Origin: Pseudomonas sp. Marseille-Q3773 | Lineage (GTDB): Bacteria > Pseudomonadota > Gammaproteobacteria > Pseudomonadales > Pseudomonadaceae | DNA length: 64,000 nt | Assembly (NCBI RefSeq): GCF_916618955.1 | Contig: NZ_OU745390.1 | Span: forward strand, 2,914,001-2,978,000 | Direction: 5' to 3' | Shown here: positions 53,933 to 62,872 of the stretch, in pieces | Numbering within the stretch: position 1 is the stretch's first letter | Layout: each line of letters begins with the position of its first letter | The notes under the pieces: model-generated | The model's database searches: none | What the model was told of the DNA's origin: nothing | The model's input: only the letters and a program-made list of their open reading frames with translations | Made by a program: the position numbers and the translations under genes

Positions 53933-54036
53933 TGCTGGCCTCTTCGCGGGTAAACCCGCTCCCACAGGTAACCCACCTTTCTTGAGGTTTGTGGAATACC
54001 TGTGGGAGCGGGTTTACCCGCGAAAGGGCCGGTGCA
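53933..54036. repeat. REP pair (inverted)
   Basis: Arms 53933-53970 and 53997-54036, REP core GCGGGTAAACCCGC on the left and its complement on the right, between the DUF748 and MoxR genes. Confidence 0.88.
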
Positions 54037-54060
54037 GGCTTCCAGCAGAGGACAGACCCC

Positions 54061-54906
54061 ATGAAGTTCGAAGGCACCCGCGACTACGTCGCCACAGACG
54101 ACCTGAAACTGGCGGTAAACGCGGCCATCACCCTCGAACGCCCCTTGCTGGTCAAAGGCGAACCCGGCACCGGCAAGACCATGCTCGCCGAGCAGCTGGC
54201 CGCCTCGTTCGGCGCACGGCTGATCACCTGGCACATCAAGTCCACCACCAAGGCCCACCAGGGCCTGTACGAATACGATGCGGTCAGCCGCCTGCGCGAC
54301 TCGCAACTGGGCGTGGACAAGGTCCACGATGTGCGCAACTACCTGAAGAAAGGCAAGCTCTGGGAAGCGTTCGAGGCCGAAGAGCGGGTGATCCTGCTGA
54401 TCGATGAAATCGACAAGGCCGACATCGAGTTCCCCAACGACCTGCTGCAGGAACTCGACAAGATGGAGTTCTACGTCTACGAAATCGACGAGACCATCAA
54501 GGCCAGGCAGCGCCCGATCATCATCATCACCTCCAACAACGAGAAGGAACTGCCGGACGCCTTCCTGCGCCGCTGCTTCTTCCACTACATCGCCTTCCCC
54601 GACCGCACCACCCTGCAGCAGATCGTCGATGTGCACTACCCCAACATCAGCCAGGCGCTGGTCAGCGAAGCACTGGATGTGTTCTTCGACGTGCGCAAGG
54701 TGCCAGGCCTGAAGAAAAAGCCGTCCACCTCCGAGCTGGTCGACTGGCTCAAGCTGCTGATGGCCGACAACATCGGTGAAGCGGTACTGCGCGAACGCGA
54801 CCCGACCAAGGCCATCCCGCCGCTGGCCGGGGCCCTGGTGAAGAACGAGCAGGACGTACAGCTGCTCGAACGCCTGGCCTTCATGAGCCGGCGCGGCAAC
54901 CGCTGA
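54061..54906 (+). CDS. MoxR-family AAA+ ATPase
   Basis: 281 aa. Walker A GEPGTGKT (about residues 35-42), Walker B LLIDEIDKAD (about 114-123), and sensor region ITSNNEKELPDAFLRRC with the arginine finger candidates. MoxR ATPases act as chaperones that activate enzymes, usually together with a von Willebrand A (VWA) protein, and the VWA gene follows immediately. ATG 54061 is preceded by GAGGA; a longer frame starts in the REP repeat. Cotranscription with the VWA gene, 13 bases downstream, is likely. Confidence 0.93.
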   Translation: MKFEGTRDYVATDDLKLAVNAAITLERPLLVKGEPGTGKTMLAEQLAASFGARLITWHIKSTTKAHQGLYEYDAVSRLRDSQLGVDKVHDVRNYLKKGKLWEAFEAEERVILLIDEIDKADIEFPNDLLQELDKMEFYVYEIDETIKARQRPIIIITSNNEKELPDAFLRRCFFHYIAFPDRTTLQQIVDVHYPNISQALVSEALDVFFDVRKVPGLKKKPSTSELVDWLKLLMADNIGEAVLRERDPTKAIPPLAGALVKNEQDVQLLERLAFMSRRGNR

Positions 54907-54919
54907 CAGGAGCCGGGCC

Positions 54920-56098
54920 ATGCTGCTCAACCTGTTCAATGAAATGCGCGCGGCCAAGGTGCCGGTGTCGGTGCGCGAACTGCTCGACCTGCACCAGGCC
55001 CTGCAGCAGCACGTGGTGTTCGCCGACATGGACGCGTTCTACTACCTCGCCCGCGCCATCCTGGTAAAGGACGAACGCCATTTCGACAAGTTCGACCGGG
55101 CCTTCGCGGCTTATTTCAAGGGCCTGGAAAACCTCGACCGGCACATCGAGGCGCTGATCCCCGACGATTGGCTGCGCAAGGAGTTCGAGCGCTCGCTGAG
55201 CGACGAAGAGCGGGCGCAGATCCAGTCGCTCGGTGGCCTGGACAAGCTGATTGAGGAGTTCAAGAAGCGCCTCGAAGAGCAGAAGGAACGCCATGCTGGC
55301 GGCAACAAGTGGATCGGCACCGGCGGCACCAGCCCGTTCGGCTCGGGCGGTTTCAACCCCGAGGGCATCCGTGTGGGCGAGGCCGGCAAGCGTCAGAGCA
55401 AGGCGGTGAAGGTATGGGACCAGCGCGAGTACAAGAACCTTGACGACCAGGTCGGGCTGGGCACGCGCAACATCAAGCTGGCGTTGCGCCGGTTGCGCAA
55501 GTTCGCGCGCGAAGGCGCCGCCGAGGAGCTGGACATCGACGGCACCATCGACCACACCGCACGCGATGCCGGGCTGCTGAACATCCAGATGCGCCCCGAG
55601 CGGCGCAACACGGTCAAGCTGCTGTTGCTGTTCGACATCGGCGGTTCGATGGATGCCCACATCAAGGTTTGCGAAGAGCTGTTCTCGGCGTGCAAGACCG
55701 AGTTCAAGCACCTGGAGTACTACTACTTCCACAATTTCGTGTACGAGTCGGTATGGAAGAACAACCTGCGCCGCACCTCGGAGCGGTATTCCACCTTTGA
55801 CCTGCTGCACAAGTATGGCGATGACTACAAGGTGGTGTTCGTCGGCGATGCGGCCATGGCGCCCTACGAGATCACCCAGCCGGGTGGCAGCGTCGAGCAC
55901 TGGAACGAAGAAGCCGGCTACGTGTGGATGCAGCGCTTCATGGAGAAATTCCGCAAGATCATCTGGATCAACCCGTACCCGAAGCAGGCCTGGGACTACA
56001 CCGCATCGACCCATCTGGTGCGTGACCTGATCGAAGACAAGATGTACCCGCTGACCTTGCAGGGATTGGAGGAAGGGATGCGTTACCTGTCCAAGTGA
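54920..56098 (+). CDS. VWA domain protein (CoxE-like), partner of MoxR ATPase
   Basis: 392 aa. The C-terminal half carries a VWA domain with a MIDAS-like start LLLLFDIGGSMDAH (about residues 233-246; DxGxS form) and later conserved WINPYPKQAWDYT. The N-terminal half is helical and charged (DEERAQIQSLGGLDKLIEEFKKRLEE). VWA proteins with a MoxR ATPase insert metal cofactors or assist the assembly of enzymes in other systems; the client here is unknown. ATG 54920 follows AGGAG. A REP pair begins eight bases after the stop. Confidence 0.9.
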   Translation: MLLNLFNEMRAAKVPVSVRELLDLHQALQQHVVFADMDAFYYLARAILVKDERHFDKFDRAFAAYFKGLENLDRHIEALIPDDWLRKEFERSLSDEERAQIQSLGGLDKLIEEFKKRLEEQKERHAGGNKWIGTGGTSPFGSGGFNPEGIRVGEAGKRQSKAVKVWDQREYKNLDDQVGLGTRNIKLALRRLRKFAREGAAEELDIDGTIDHTARDAGLLNIQMRPERRNTVKLLLLFDIGGSMDAHIKVCEELFSACKTEFKHLEYYYFHNFVYESVWKNNLRRTSERYSTFDLLHKYGDDYKVVFVGDAAMAPYEITQPGGSVEHWNEEAGYVWMQRFMEKFRKIIWINPYPKQAWDYTASTHLVRDLIEDKMYPLTLQGLEEGMRYLSK

Positions 56099-56106
56099 TG
56101 TTGCCA

Positions 56107-56207
56107 GTGCCGGCCCTTTCGCGGGTAAACCCGCTCCCACAGGTATTGCGCAAGCCTTGAGGCCTGTGGGGTACGTGTGGGAGCGGGTTCACCCGCGAAG
56201 AGGCCGG
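56107..56207. repeat. REP pair (inverted)
   Basis: Left arm 56107-56145 with GCGGGTAAACCCGC, right arm 56172-56207 with GCGGGTTCACCCGC, between the convergent VWA and pxpC genes. Confidence 0.88.
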
Positions 56208-56212
56208 AAGCC

Positions 56213-57130
56213 TTAACGCCAACGGTCCAGGTATGCCTGCTGCTCCCGCCAGGCCTCGTCCTGTACCACCGCCCTGAAGCGCACCACTGCCCCCGGCATG
56301 CACTGCGCCAGCTGTGCCAGCGCCAGCGGCGTCAACGCCCCCAGCCGCGGATAGCCGCCAATGGTCTGCCGGTCATTGAGCAACACGATCGGCTGCCCGT
56401 CCGGCGGCACCTGCACCGCACCCAGCGGGATGCCCTCGGAAATCATCGGCGCCCCCTGATGGACCAGCTGCGGCCCCAGCAGGCGAATGCCCATGCGGTC
56501 GGCGCGGCTGTCCAGCGTCCACTCGCGATTGAACGCCTCGAACAGGCTGGTACCGCTGAACTCGCCAATCTGCGCGCCCATCACCAGGTCGAGCACTGGC
56601 TTTTGCAGGTATTGCGGCCGCAGCGCTGGCGGCACCTCGCGCAGCGTCGTTGCGCTGCCGGCGAAGGTCAACAACTGGCCCTTGCCAAGCGCAGCCCCGC
56701 AGCCATCGATACCGCCCAGTGCTTCGCGCACCACCGTGGCACAACTGCCCAGCACGTCCGCCCCGAGGAACCCGCCAGGTGCCGCCAGGTAGGCCCGCAC
56801 GCCCTGCTTCGGCTGCTGCAGGGTCAACCGCTGCCCTTTGGCCAAGACAAAGCTGCGCCACGGTGCCAGCGGCTGATCATCGACCCGCGCATCCAGGTCG
56901 GCACCGGCCAGCGCCAGCACGCAATCCTGTTCGGCCACCACGCCGAAACCACCCAGCGCCACCTCGACCACCGGCGCCGCCAACGGGTTGCCCAGCAGCC
57001 AGTTGGCCCAGTGCATCGCCACCCAGTCCAGCGCCCCGCCCTGGGTCACGCCCAGGTGGCGCACGCCGAAGCGCCCGGCATCCTGCAGCTGACACAGCGG
57101 CGTACTGGCCTCGATCATCAATCGCTTCAT
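56213..57130 (-). CDS. pxpC: 5-oxoprolinase subunit C (biotin-dependent carboxyltransferase-like)
   Basis: 305 aa. Matches the KipA/PxpC family: IEASTPLCQLQDAGRFGVRHLGVTQGGALD at the start, NWLLGNPLAAPVVEV, and NDRQTIGGYPRLG near the end. With PxpA and PxpB it opens the ring of 5-oxoproline with ATP. It is the third gene of pxpABC with a four-base overlap with pxpB. Confidence 0.92.
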   Translation of the reverse strand: MKRLMIEASTPLCQLQDAGRFGVRHLGVTQGGALDWVAMHWANWLLGNPLAAPVVEVALGGFGVVAEQDCVLALAGADLDARVDDQPLAPWRSFVLAKGQRLTLQQPKQGVRAYLAAPGGFLGADVLGSCATVVREALGGIDGCGAALGKGQLLTFAGSATTLREVPPALRPQYLQKPVLDLVMGAQIGEFSGTSLFEAFNREWTLDSRADRMGIRLLGPQLVHQGAPMISEGIPLGAVQVPPDGQPIVLLNDRQTIGGYPRLGALTPLALAQLAQCMPGAVVRFRAVVQDEAWREQQAYLDRWR

Positions 57131-57813
57131 CCTTGCGCCTCCACATCACCGCCCAACGCCACGAACTCGCTTCGCGAAACCGGCACGAAGCGCACCCGGT
57201 CGCCGGGTTGCAACAGGCTGTAGCCCTCGCGCTCACGGTCGAACAGACGCACCGGGGTACGCCCGATCAGGTTCCAGCCACCCGGCGACACCGCCGGATA
57301 GGCCGCCGTCTGGCGCTCGGCAATGCCGACACTGCCGGCCGCCACGCGCTTGCGCGGGGTACTCAGGCGCGGGCTGGCCAGGCGTTCGTCGACCAGGCCC
57401 ATGAAGCCGAAACCAGGGGCGAAGCCCAGGGCGAACACCGGGTACTCACGCGCGCTGTGCAAGCGGATCACCTCGGCTTCACTCAAGCCGCTGCGGGCCG
57501 CCAGCAGCGGCAGTTCCGGGCCGACGCTGGGGTCGTACCACACCGGGATCTCATGGCGGCGCCCAGCGCTGCCCGTGTCTGGCTGCACGCCTTCCAGCGC
57601 ACCAAGGATCAGCGCCCTCGCCGCCCCCGGTGGCAGGTCGAACTGCACCATCAGCGTGGTGTAGGACGGCACCAGGTCCAGCAGGTGCTCGCCGAACGCC
57701 GCGCGCAAGCGCTGGCTGGCGGCGAGCAGCCAAGGCATGTTGGCCTCGTCGATCCGTTCGAACAGGCGCACCATCAGGCTGTCGACGGCCACCACTTCGA
57801 TCCGCGGGCTCAT
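57127..57813 (-). CDS. pxpB: 5-oxoprolinase subunit B
   Basis: 228 aa, KipI/PxpB family: [71 protein letters not shown] and [15 protein letters not shown]. It forms a complex with PxpC; no separate catalytic role is certain. Four-base overlaps at both ends join it to pxpA and pxpC. Confidence 0.93.
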   Translation of the reverse strand: MSPRIEVVAVDSLMVRLFERIDEANMPWLLAASQRLRAAFGEHLLDLVPSYTTLMVQFDLPPGAARALILGALEGVQPDTGSAGRRHEIPVWYDPSVGPELPLLAARSGLSEAEVIRLHSAREYPVFALGFAPGFGFMGLVDERLASPRLSTPRKRVAAGSVGIAERQTAAYPAVSPGGWNLIGRTPVRLFDREREGYSLLQPGDRVRFVPVSRSEFVALGGDVEAQG

Positions 57814-58562
57814 GGCGACTCCAGCGCGTCAAGGGCCTGGCGAATCTGCCGTACCGCCGCCACCGAGCTGTCGTTGTCGCCGTGCACGCAGAGGGTGCTG
57901 GCTTCCAGTTGCAGCGCGCTGCCGTTGTCGGCCACCAGCGTTTCGCCACGGGCAAGACGCAGCGCCTGCGCCACAACCAGTGCCGGGTCGTGATGCACCG
58001 CGCCGGGCAGGCGCCGCGACACCAGGTGACCACTGGCGGTGTAGGCACGGTCGGCGAACGCCTCGAACCACAATGGCACGCCAATTTCATCGCCCAGCGC
58101 CTGGGCCGCACGATTGTCGGCGGTGGCCATCAGCATCAGCGGCAGGTCGTTACCGTAGGCCGCCACGGCCTCCAGCACGCTGCGCAGCTTGAGCGGGTCG
58201 GCCATCATGTCGTTGTACAGCGCGCCATGGGGCTTCACATAGGCCACGCGGCCACCCTGCACCTTGCAGATACCCTCCAGCGCACCGATCTGGTAGTGCA
58301 GCAGGTCGCGGATTTCCTCTGGGCTGCAGGCCATGGAACGGCGACCAAAGCCGACCAGGTCGGGGTAGGCCGGGTGTGCGCCGATGGTGACCCCGTGCTC
58401 CAGCGCCAGGGCCACGGTGCGGCGCATGATGCCAGGGTCGCCGGCGTGGTAGCCGCAGGCGATGTTGGCGCAATCGATAAACGGCATGACCTCGGCATCC
58501 AGGCCCATGCGCCAGCTGCCGAAACTCTCGCCCATGTCGCAGTTGAGTAGCAGGCGTTTCAC
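57810..58562 (-). CDS. pxpA: 5-oxoprolinase subunit A (LamB/YcsF family)
   Basis: 250 aa. LamB/YcsF motifs: [13 protein letters not shown] at the start, [14 protein letters not shown] and [11 protein letters not shown]. Catalytic subunit of the three-part 5-oxoprolinase. GTG 58562 is preferred: GGGAGG lies seven bases upstream and the family begins with the LLLNCD motif; an ATG at 58589 would place the ribosome-binding site inside the gene. It follows the MFS gene by 36 bases, forming one unit from transporter to pxpC. Confidence 0.92.
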   Translation of the reverse strand: MKRLLLNCDMGESFGSWRMGLDAEVMPFIDCANIACGYHAGDPGIMRRTVALALEHGVTIGAHPAYPDLVGFGRRSMACSPEEIRDLLHYQIGALEGICKVQGGRVAYVKPHGALYNDMMADPLKLRSVLEAVAAYGNDLPLMLMATADNRAAQALGDEIGVPLWFEAFADRAYTASGHLVSRRLPGAVHHDPALVVAQALRLARGETLVADNGSALQLEASTLCVHGDNDSSVAAVRQIRQALDALESP

Positions 58563-58598
58563 CGCTCGGCCTCCCATGTGGTTGTTCATATGCCTACC

Positions 58599-59885
58599 TT
58601 ACCGCGCCTGCAGCTGTTTGCCGCGGGTTTCCGGCAGGCTCAGCGCCGCCAGGATCACCACGCCGTAGGACACCGCGGAGAACACGCCGATACCCAGGCC
58701 CAGCGGCACCTTCTGGCCGAGCACGCCGATCAGCAGCGGGAACAGCGCCGCCACGACCTTGCCGATGTTGTAGCAGAAGCCCTGCCCCGAACCGCGGATG
58801 CGCGTGGGGAACAGCTCGGTGAGGAACGCACCCATGCCGCTGAAGATGCCCGAGGCGAAGAAGCCCAGCGGCAGCCCCAGCCACAGCATCACGCCATCGC
58901 TGACCGGCATTTGCGTGTACAGCAGCACGATGACGAACGAGCCCACCGCGAACAGGATGAAGTTCTTCTTGCGCCCGAGCAGGTCGGACAAGTACGCGCT
59001 GACCACGTAACCGATGTAGGAACCGACAATTACCATGGCCAGGTAGCCACCAGTGCCCAGCACGCTCAGGCCGCGTTCGCTCTTGAGGAACGTCGGCAGC
59101 CACGAGGTGATGGCGTAGTAGCCGCCCAGCGCACCAGTGGTCAGCAACGACGCGCGCACGGTGGTCCAGAGCATGCCCGGGGCGAATATCTCGTAGAAGC
59201 GCGAAGGCGCCTCGGCGTCTTGCACGGCCTTGGCCTCGCGATACACCTCGGGGTCCTTGACCAGGCGGCGGACGAAGATCACGAAGATCGCCGGCACCAG
59301 GCCCAACAGGAACAGCGCACGCCAGGCCTGCTCTGCCGGCAGCCAGGAAAACAGCAGCGCATAGAGAATGGCGGTGAGGCCCCAGCCCAGCGCCCAGCCG
59401 GACTGCACCATGCCCACCGCCTTGCCACGGTCCTGGGCGCGGATCACCTCGCCGATCAGCACCGCGCCGGCGGTCCATTCGCCGCCGAAGCCAAAGCCCA
59501 TCAGGGTGCGGGCGATCAGCAGCTGCTGGTAGTTCTGGGCGAAGCCGCAGAGGAAGGTGAAGAAGGCGAACCACAGCACGGTCAGTTGCAGGGTACGCAC
59601 CCGGCCGATGCGGTCGGAGAGGATCCCGGCAATCCAGCCGCCGGCGGCCGAGGCGATCAGCGTGCTGGTGTGGATCAGCCCGGCCTCGGTGGTGCTGATG
59701 CCCCACAGCATGATCAGCGTGGGGATGACGAAGCTGAGCATCTGCGTGTCCATGCCATCCAGGCCATAGCCGATCTTGCAGCTCCAGAAGGTGCGTCGTT
59801 GCTGGGAATCGATATCGCGGTACCAGGCGAATGGCCCGGTCGATGAAGAGGGACTGACCTGCTGCTGCACGCCGGTGGGGTTCAT
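58599..59885 (-). CDS. MFS transporter, sugar/acid-type
   Basis: 428 aa with 12 predicted helices. The MFS signature between helices 2 and 3 is GILSDRIGRVRTL and repeats later as YLSDLLGRKKNF. The opening has LDGMDTQMLSFVIP, like aromatic-acid/H+ symporters. It is in front of pxpABC and probably cotranscribed, so it may import a substrate such as 5-oxoproline or a related acid (inference). ATG 59885 follows GAGG by seven bases; a longer frame to 59924 lacks a ribosome-binding site. Confidence 0.88.
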   Translation of the reverse strand: MNPTGVQQQVSPSSSTGPFAWYRDIDSQQRRTFWSCKIGYGLDGMDTQMLSFVIPTLIMLWGISTTEAGLIHTSTLIASAAGGWIAGILSDRIGRVRTLQLTVLWFAFFTFLCGFAQNYQQLLIARTLMGFGFGGEWTAGAVLIGEVIRAQDRGKAVGMVQSGWALGWGLTAILYALLFSWLPAEQAWRALFLLGLVPAIFVIFVRRLVKDPEVYREAKAVQDAEAPSRFYEIFAPGMLWTTVRASLLTTGALGGYYAITSWLPTFLKSERGLSVLGTGGYLAMVIVGSYIGYVVSAYLSDLLGRKKNFILFAVGSFVIVLLYTQMPVSDGVMLWLGLPLGFFASGIFSGMGAFLTELFPTRIRGSGQGFCYNIGKVVAALFPLLIGVLGQKVPLGLGIGVFSAVSYGVVILAALSLPETRGKQLQAR

Positions 59886-60013
59886 GGTTGCCTCGGCTTG
59901 TTGGTATTGTTTTACGGGCGACACAGGGTCGCGGCCTGGGCATCATTGTTCAGAGGCCGCGCCAGCTGCGTCCAACGAGAAAAACCGCCGGTCTGGAACA
60001 AGAAAAACTGATC

Positions 60014-60925
60014 ATGAACCTTCGCTTCCTCGAAACCTTCGTCTGGGTTGCCCGGCTCAAGAGCTTCCGCCTGACCGCAGAAAAGCTGTTCACCACCCAG
60101 GCCTCGGTGTCCAGCCGCATCGCCGCTCTGGAGGCCGACCTGGGCGTTAAGCTGCTGCTGCGCGACTCGCGCGGGGTCAGCCTGACCCCGGAGGGCAGCA
60201 AGGTGCTGGAGTATGCCGAGCGCATGCTGGAAACCGCCAAGGCCATGAAGCAGTCACTGGACAGCGACCGGGCCAAGGTCGGGCGCATCCGCATCGGGGT
60301 GATGGACACGGTGATCCATACCTGGATGAGCGCGCTGGTGGCCGAGCTGAGCGAACGCTACCCGCAGGTGGAGATCGAACTGGTGGCCGACACCGCGCTG
60401 AATCTGCGCGAGCAGTTGCAGAAGGGCTTTCTCGACGTGATCCTGCAGACCGACCTGGTGCGCGAGCAATCGATCCGCAGCCTCGACCTGGCGCGCTACC
60501 CGATGGGCTGGATCGTGGCAGCAGGCTCGCTGCAGCAGCGCGATTATGCCTCGCTGGCAGAACTTGGGCGTGAGCGCATCATCACCTTCTCGAAGAACTC
60601 ACGGCCACACCAGGAGGTGCTCAGCCTGCTGCAAGCCGCGGGTGCCGAAACGCCGCGGTTGAACTGCGTGAATTCGGTGGCGGCGATTACCCGCTTGCTG
60701 CGCGACGGCTTTGGCATTGGCGCGTTGCCGCCGGCGCTGGTGGATGCCGAGTTGAGCCGTGGCGAGCTGGTGTTGCTGCAAGGGCTGCAACCGCCGCCCA
60801 GCCTTGAGCTGGTAGTAGCCTGGCAGACCGGGGTGGCGTTGGTGGATGAAGTGGTCGGGGTGTGCCGACAGGTGCTGCAAGGGTATGCGCGGGATGTGGG
60901 TGGGCAGCGGATCGTGTTGGTCTGA
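60014..60925 (+). CDS. LysR-family transcriptional regulator
   Basis: 303 aa. N-terminal winged HTH, residues about 1-60 (LRFLETFVWVARLKSFRLTAEKLFTTQASVSSRIAALEADLG), and a C-terminal ligand-binding domain 90-290 (VGRIRIGVMDTVIHTWM opening). It is divergent from the MFS-pxpABC unit across 128 bases, the usual arrangement for a LysR regulator and its target, and probably controls it with an unknown effector. ATG 60014 matches the family start; upstream Met codons lie in the intergenic region. Confidence 0.93.
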   Translation: MNLRFLETFVWVARLKSFRLTAEKLFTTQASVSSRIAALEADLGVKLLLRDSRGVSLTPEGSKVLEYAERMLETAKAMKQSLDSDRAKVGRIRIGVMDTVIHTWMSALVAELSERYPQVEIELVADTALNLREQLQKGFLDVILQTDLVREQSIRSLDLARYPMGWIVAAGSLQQRDYASLAELGRERIITFSKNSRPHQEVLSLLQAAGAETPRLNCVNSVAAITRLLRDGFGIGALPPALVDAELSRGELVLLQGLQPPPSLELVVAWQTGVALVDEVVGVCRQVLQGYARDVGGQRIVLV

Positions 60926-60963
60926 GCGTTTGGCTTGCTTGCAACCGGATGAGTTCAGGTGAA

Positions 60964-61485
60964 TCAGCGCCAGCTTTCTTTAACCGCCCTGCGCCGCCCG
61001 CCCAGGATCACCCAGCCAATTCCCAGCAGCAGGCTTTCCACAACCAAAGCCAGGACGAACCCAGCACCCAGCCCCCAGCCAACCGCTTCGGGCACCAGCA
61101 AGATCTGGTAGCTGTAGCTGTTCAGGGTCTCTTCCCGCAGTTGCGGGTCGGCCTGCACCAGCACGTGCCAGGTACGTTCGGCCCATGAACCTTGCAACGC
61201 CTGCCATTCGTTTTCCAGCCGTTCGTTACGGATCATCAGGCTTTCAATGCTGTTGGCATCACTGAGGAATACCGGGTCGTCACTGCTGCGGTAATGCCGC
61301 AACAGCGCCTGCAAGTCACCGTTGAAGAAACGCTCGGCCGTTTGCCGGAAGCCATCGAGCGCCTCGCGCGACTCAAACAGGTGCGCCTCGACCCGCTGGC
61401 TGTAATCCTTGACCAGCCCCGGGACCTGGATGCCGGCCAGCAGGCCGAAGGTGAACAGCAGCAACCGCAGGTAACTTCTGAACAT
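60964..61485 (-). CDS. DUF2937 membrane protein
   Basis: 173 aa. One N-terminal hydrophobic segment (YLRLLLFTFGLLAGIQV, about 5-21) and a C-terminal one (GWGLGAGFVLALVVESLLLGIGWVIL, about 134-160) enclose a charged helical periplasmic part. This topology and sequence fit DUF2937, function unknown. ATG 61485 follows AAGGA. It may be cotranscribed with the upstream amidotransferase gene. Confidence 0.8.
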   Translation of the reverse strand: MFRSYLRLLLFTFGLLAGIQVPGLVKDYSQRVEAHLFESREALDGFRQTAERFFNGDLQALLRHYRSSDDPVFLSDANSIESLMIRNERLENEWQALQGSWAERTWHVLVQADPQLREETLNSYSYQILLVPEAVGWGLGAGFVLALVVESLLLGIGWVILGGRRRAVKESWR

Positions 61486-61494
61486 GCAGCGTCC

Positions 61495-62268
61495 TTAGCT
61501 CTGGCCGTGCGCCACGCATTCGCCGTGCCGCCACAGGGCCCACTGTCCCGGCGCGTAGCGCTGCCAGGTCTCGTTCTCGGTCAGGGCCTCGGTAGCGATG
61601 ACCGTGACCACGTCGTTGGGGGTGGTTTCGGTGTGAAAATCGACAATCAGGTCGACATCTTTCAACCGCGCTGCACCAAAGGGTGCACGCCGCGTGATGT
61701 GCACCAGCTTGGTCGAGCAGAAGCAGAACAGCCAGTCGCCGTCGCTGAGCATGCAATTGAACACGCCAAGCGCCCGGTAGCCGGCACAAGCTTCGACCAG
61801 CACCGGCAGCAGCTGTTCAACCGCAACCGGCTCGGGGAAGGTACTGCGAATGCGATTGAGCAGGTCACAGAAGGCCGCTTCGCTGTCAGTATCGCCCACT
61901 GGCCGGTAGAAACCGGCCTGGCCCTTGAAGTCACCCAGCTGGCCATTGTGCGCAAAGCACCAGTTGCGGCCCCACATTTCCCGCACGAAAGGGTGGGTGT
62001 TAGCCAGGCATACCTTGCCGACGTTGGCCTGGCGAATGTGGCCGATGACCACTTCGCTCTTGATTGGGTAGCGCTGCACCAGGTTGGCCACTTCCGACTC
62101 GCTGCTGGCAGCCGGGTCCTGGAACAGGCGCAGGCCACGCCCTTCGTAGAAGCCGATGCCCCAGCCGTCGCGGTGCGGGCCGGTGCGGCCACCGCGCTGC
62201 ATCAGGCCGGTGAAGCTGAAAACGATATCGGTGGGAACGTTGGCACTCATGCCCAGCAGTTCGCACAT
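61495..62268 (-). CDS. Class II glutamine amidotransferase (YafJ-like)
   Basis: 257 aa. Begins MCELLGMSAN, with Cys2 as the nucleophile after Met removal, then GGRTGPHRDGWGIGFY and GHIRQANVG, FAHNGQLGDF and DTDSEAAFC, the class II amidotransferase pattern. It would release ammonia from glutamine for an unknown acceptor. ATG 62268 follows GGAGA. The three genes 62780-60964 lie on one strand with gaps of 9-14 bases and probably form an operon. Confidence 0.93.
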   Translation of the reverse strand: MCELLGMSANVPTDIVFSFTGLMQRGGRTGPHRDGWGIGFYEGRGLRLFQDPAASSESEVANLVQRYPIKSEVVIGHIRQANVGKVCLANTHPFVREMWGRNWCFAHNGQLGDFKGQAGFYRPVGDTDSEAAFCDLLNRIRSTFPEPVAVEQLLPVLVEACAGYRALGVFNCMLSDGDWLFCFCSTKLVHITRRAPFGAARLKDVDLIVDFHTETTPNDVVTVIATEALTENETWQRYAPGQWALWRHGECVAHGQS

Positions 62269-62282
62269 AGGCGTTTCTCCGC

Positions 62283-62780
62283 TTACAGACGGGGCTCGAC
62301 CCGGCCACCGCCACGCAGGGCGGCAGGGCGCGGGTCGTCAAGGTAGCGGTCACGGCGCTCGGCGGCCAACGGCGCCTGGGCAGCGAGTGCGTCATCTTCG
62401 GCGACCTGGCGCTGGGCCGCGGCCTCGGCCTGGGCGCGGCGCTCGCGGGCGCGCTTTTCCAGCGGCCAGCGCAGCGCCACGAAGAGGAAGTAGAGGCTGA
62501 AGGCGAACATGCCGTACATGGCAAAGTCCGACACCGCGCGCCAGGCGTTGTTGCCGACCTTGAAGGCGATATCCAGCGCGGTGATGGCGATGGCCGGGGC
62601 GAAGCTGTCCTTGGCCGGGTCGACGATGGTCGGGGTCAGCAGCAGTACCGCCAGCACCACCCGCAACGGTTCGCGCAGCCAGCGCCACATCCAGCCGGTG
62701 AGTTTGAAGCCCACCAGCAGGCAGCCCAGGGCGGCCACCGCGTATAGGCCCCAGGCCAGGGTGTAGTCGTTCTCGGTCAT
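62283..62780 (-). CDS. Conserved membrane protein, function unknown
   Basis: 165 aa. Three or four hydrophobic segments: about 9-27 (WGLYAVAALGCLLVGFK), 39-50 (VVLAVLLLTPTI) and 86-107 (FAMYGMFAFSLYFLFVALRW). The C-terminal 50 residues are charged and Ala/Arg-rich (EKRARERRAQAEAAAQ). I do not recognise a named family. ATG 62780 has no clear ribosome-binding site. It is first of the probable three-gene unit with the amidotransferase and DUF2937 genes. Confidence 0.75.
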   Translation of the reverse strand: MTENDYTLAWGLYAVAALGCLLVGFKLTGWMWRWLREPLRVVLAVLLLTPTIVDPAKDSFAPAIAITALDIAFKVGNNAWRAVSDFAMYGMFAFSLYFLFVALRWPLEKRARERRAQAEAAAQRQVAEDDALAAQAPLAAERRDRYLDDPRPAALRGGGRVEPRL

Positions 62781-62872
62781 GGTGTTCGTGCAAGCCAGGC
62801 AAAGAGATGCCTATGATAAACACTTTTCCGGGCGCAGACAGCGTCTCCCTGTCCCCAGCCAAGAGTTCCCCG

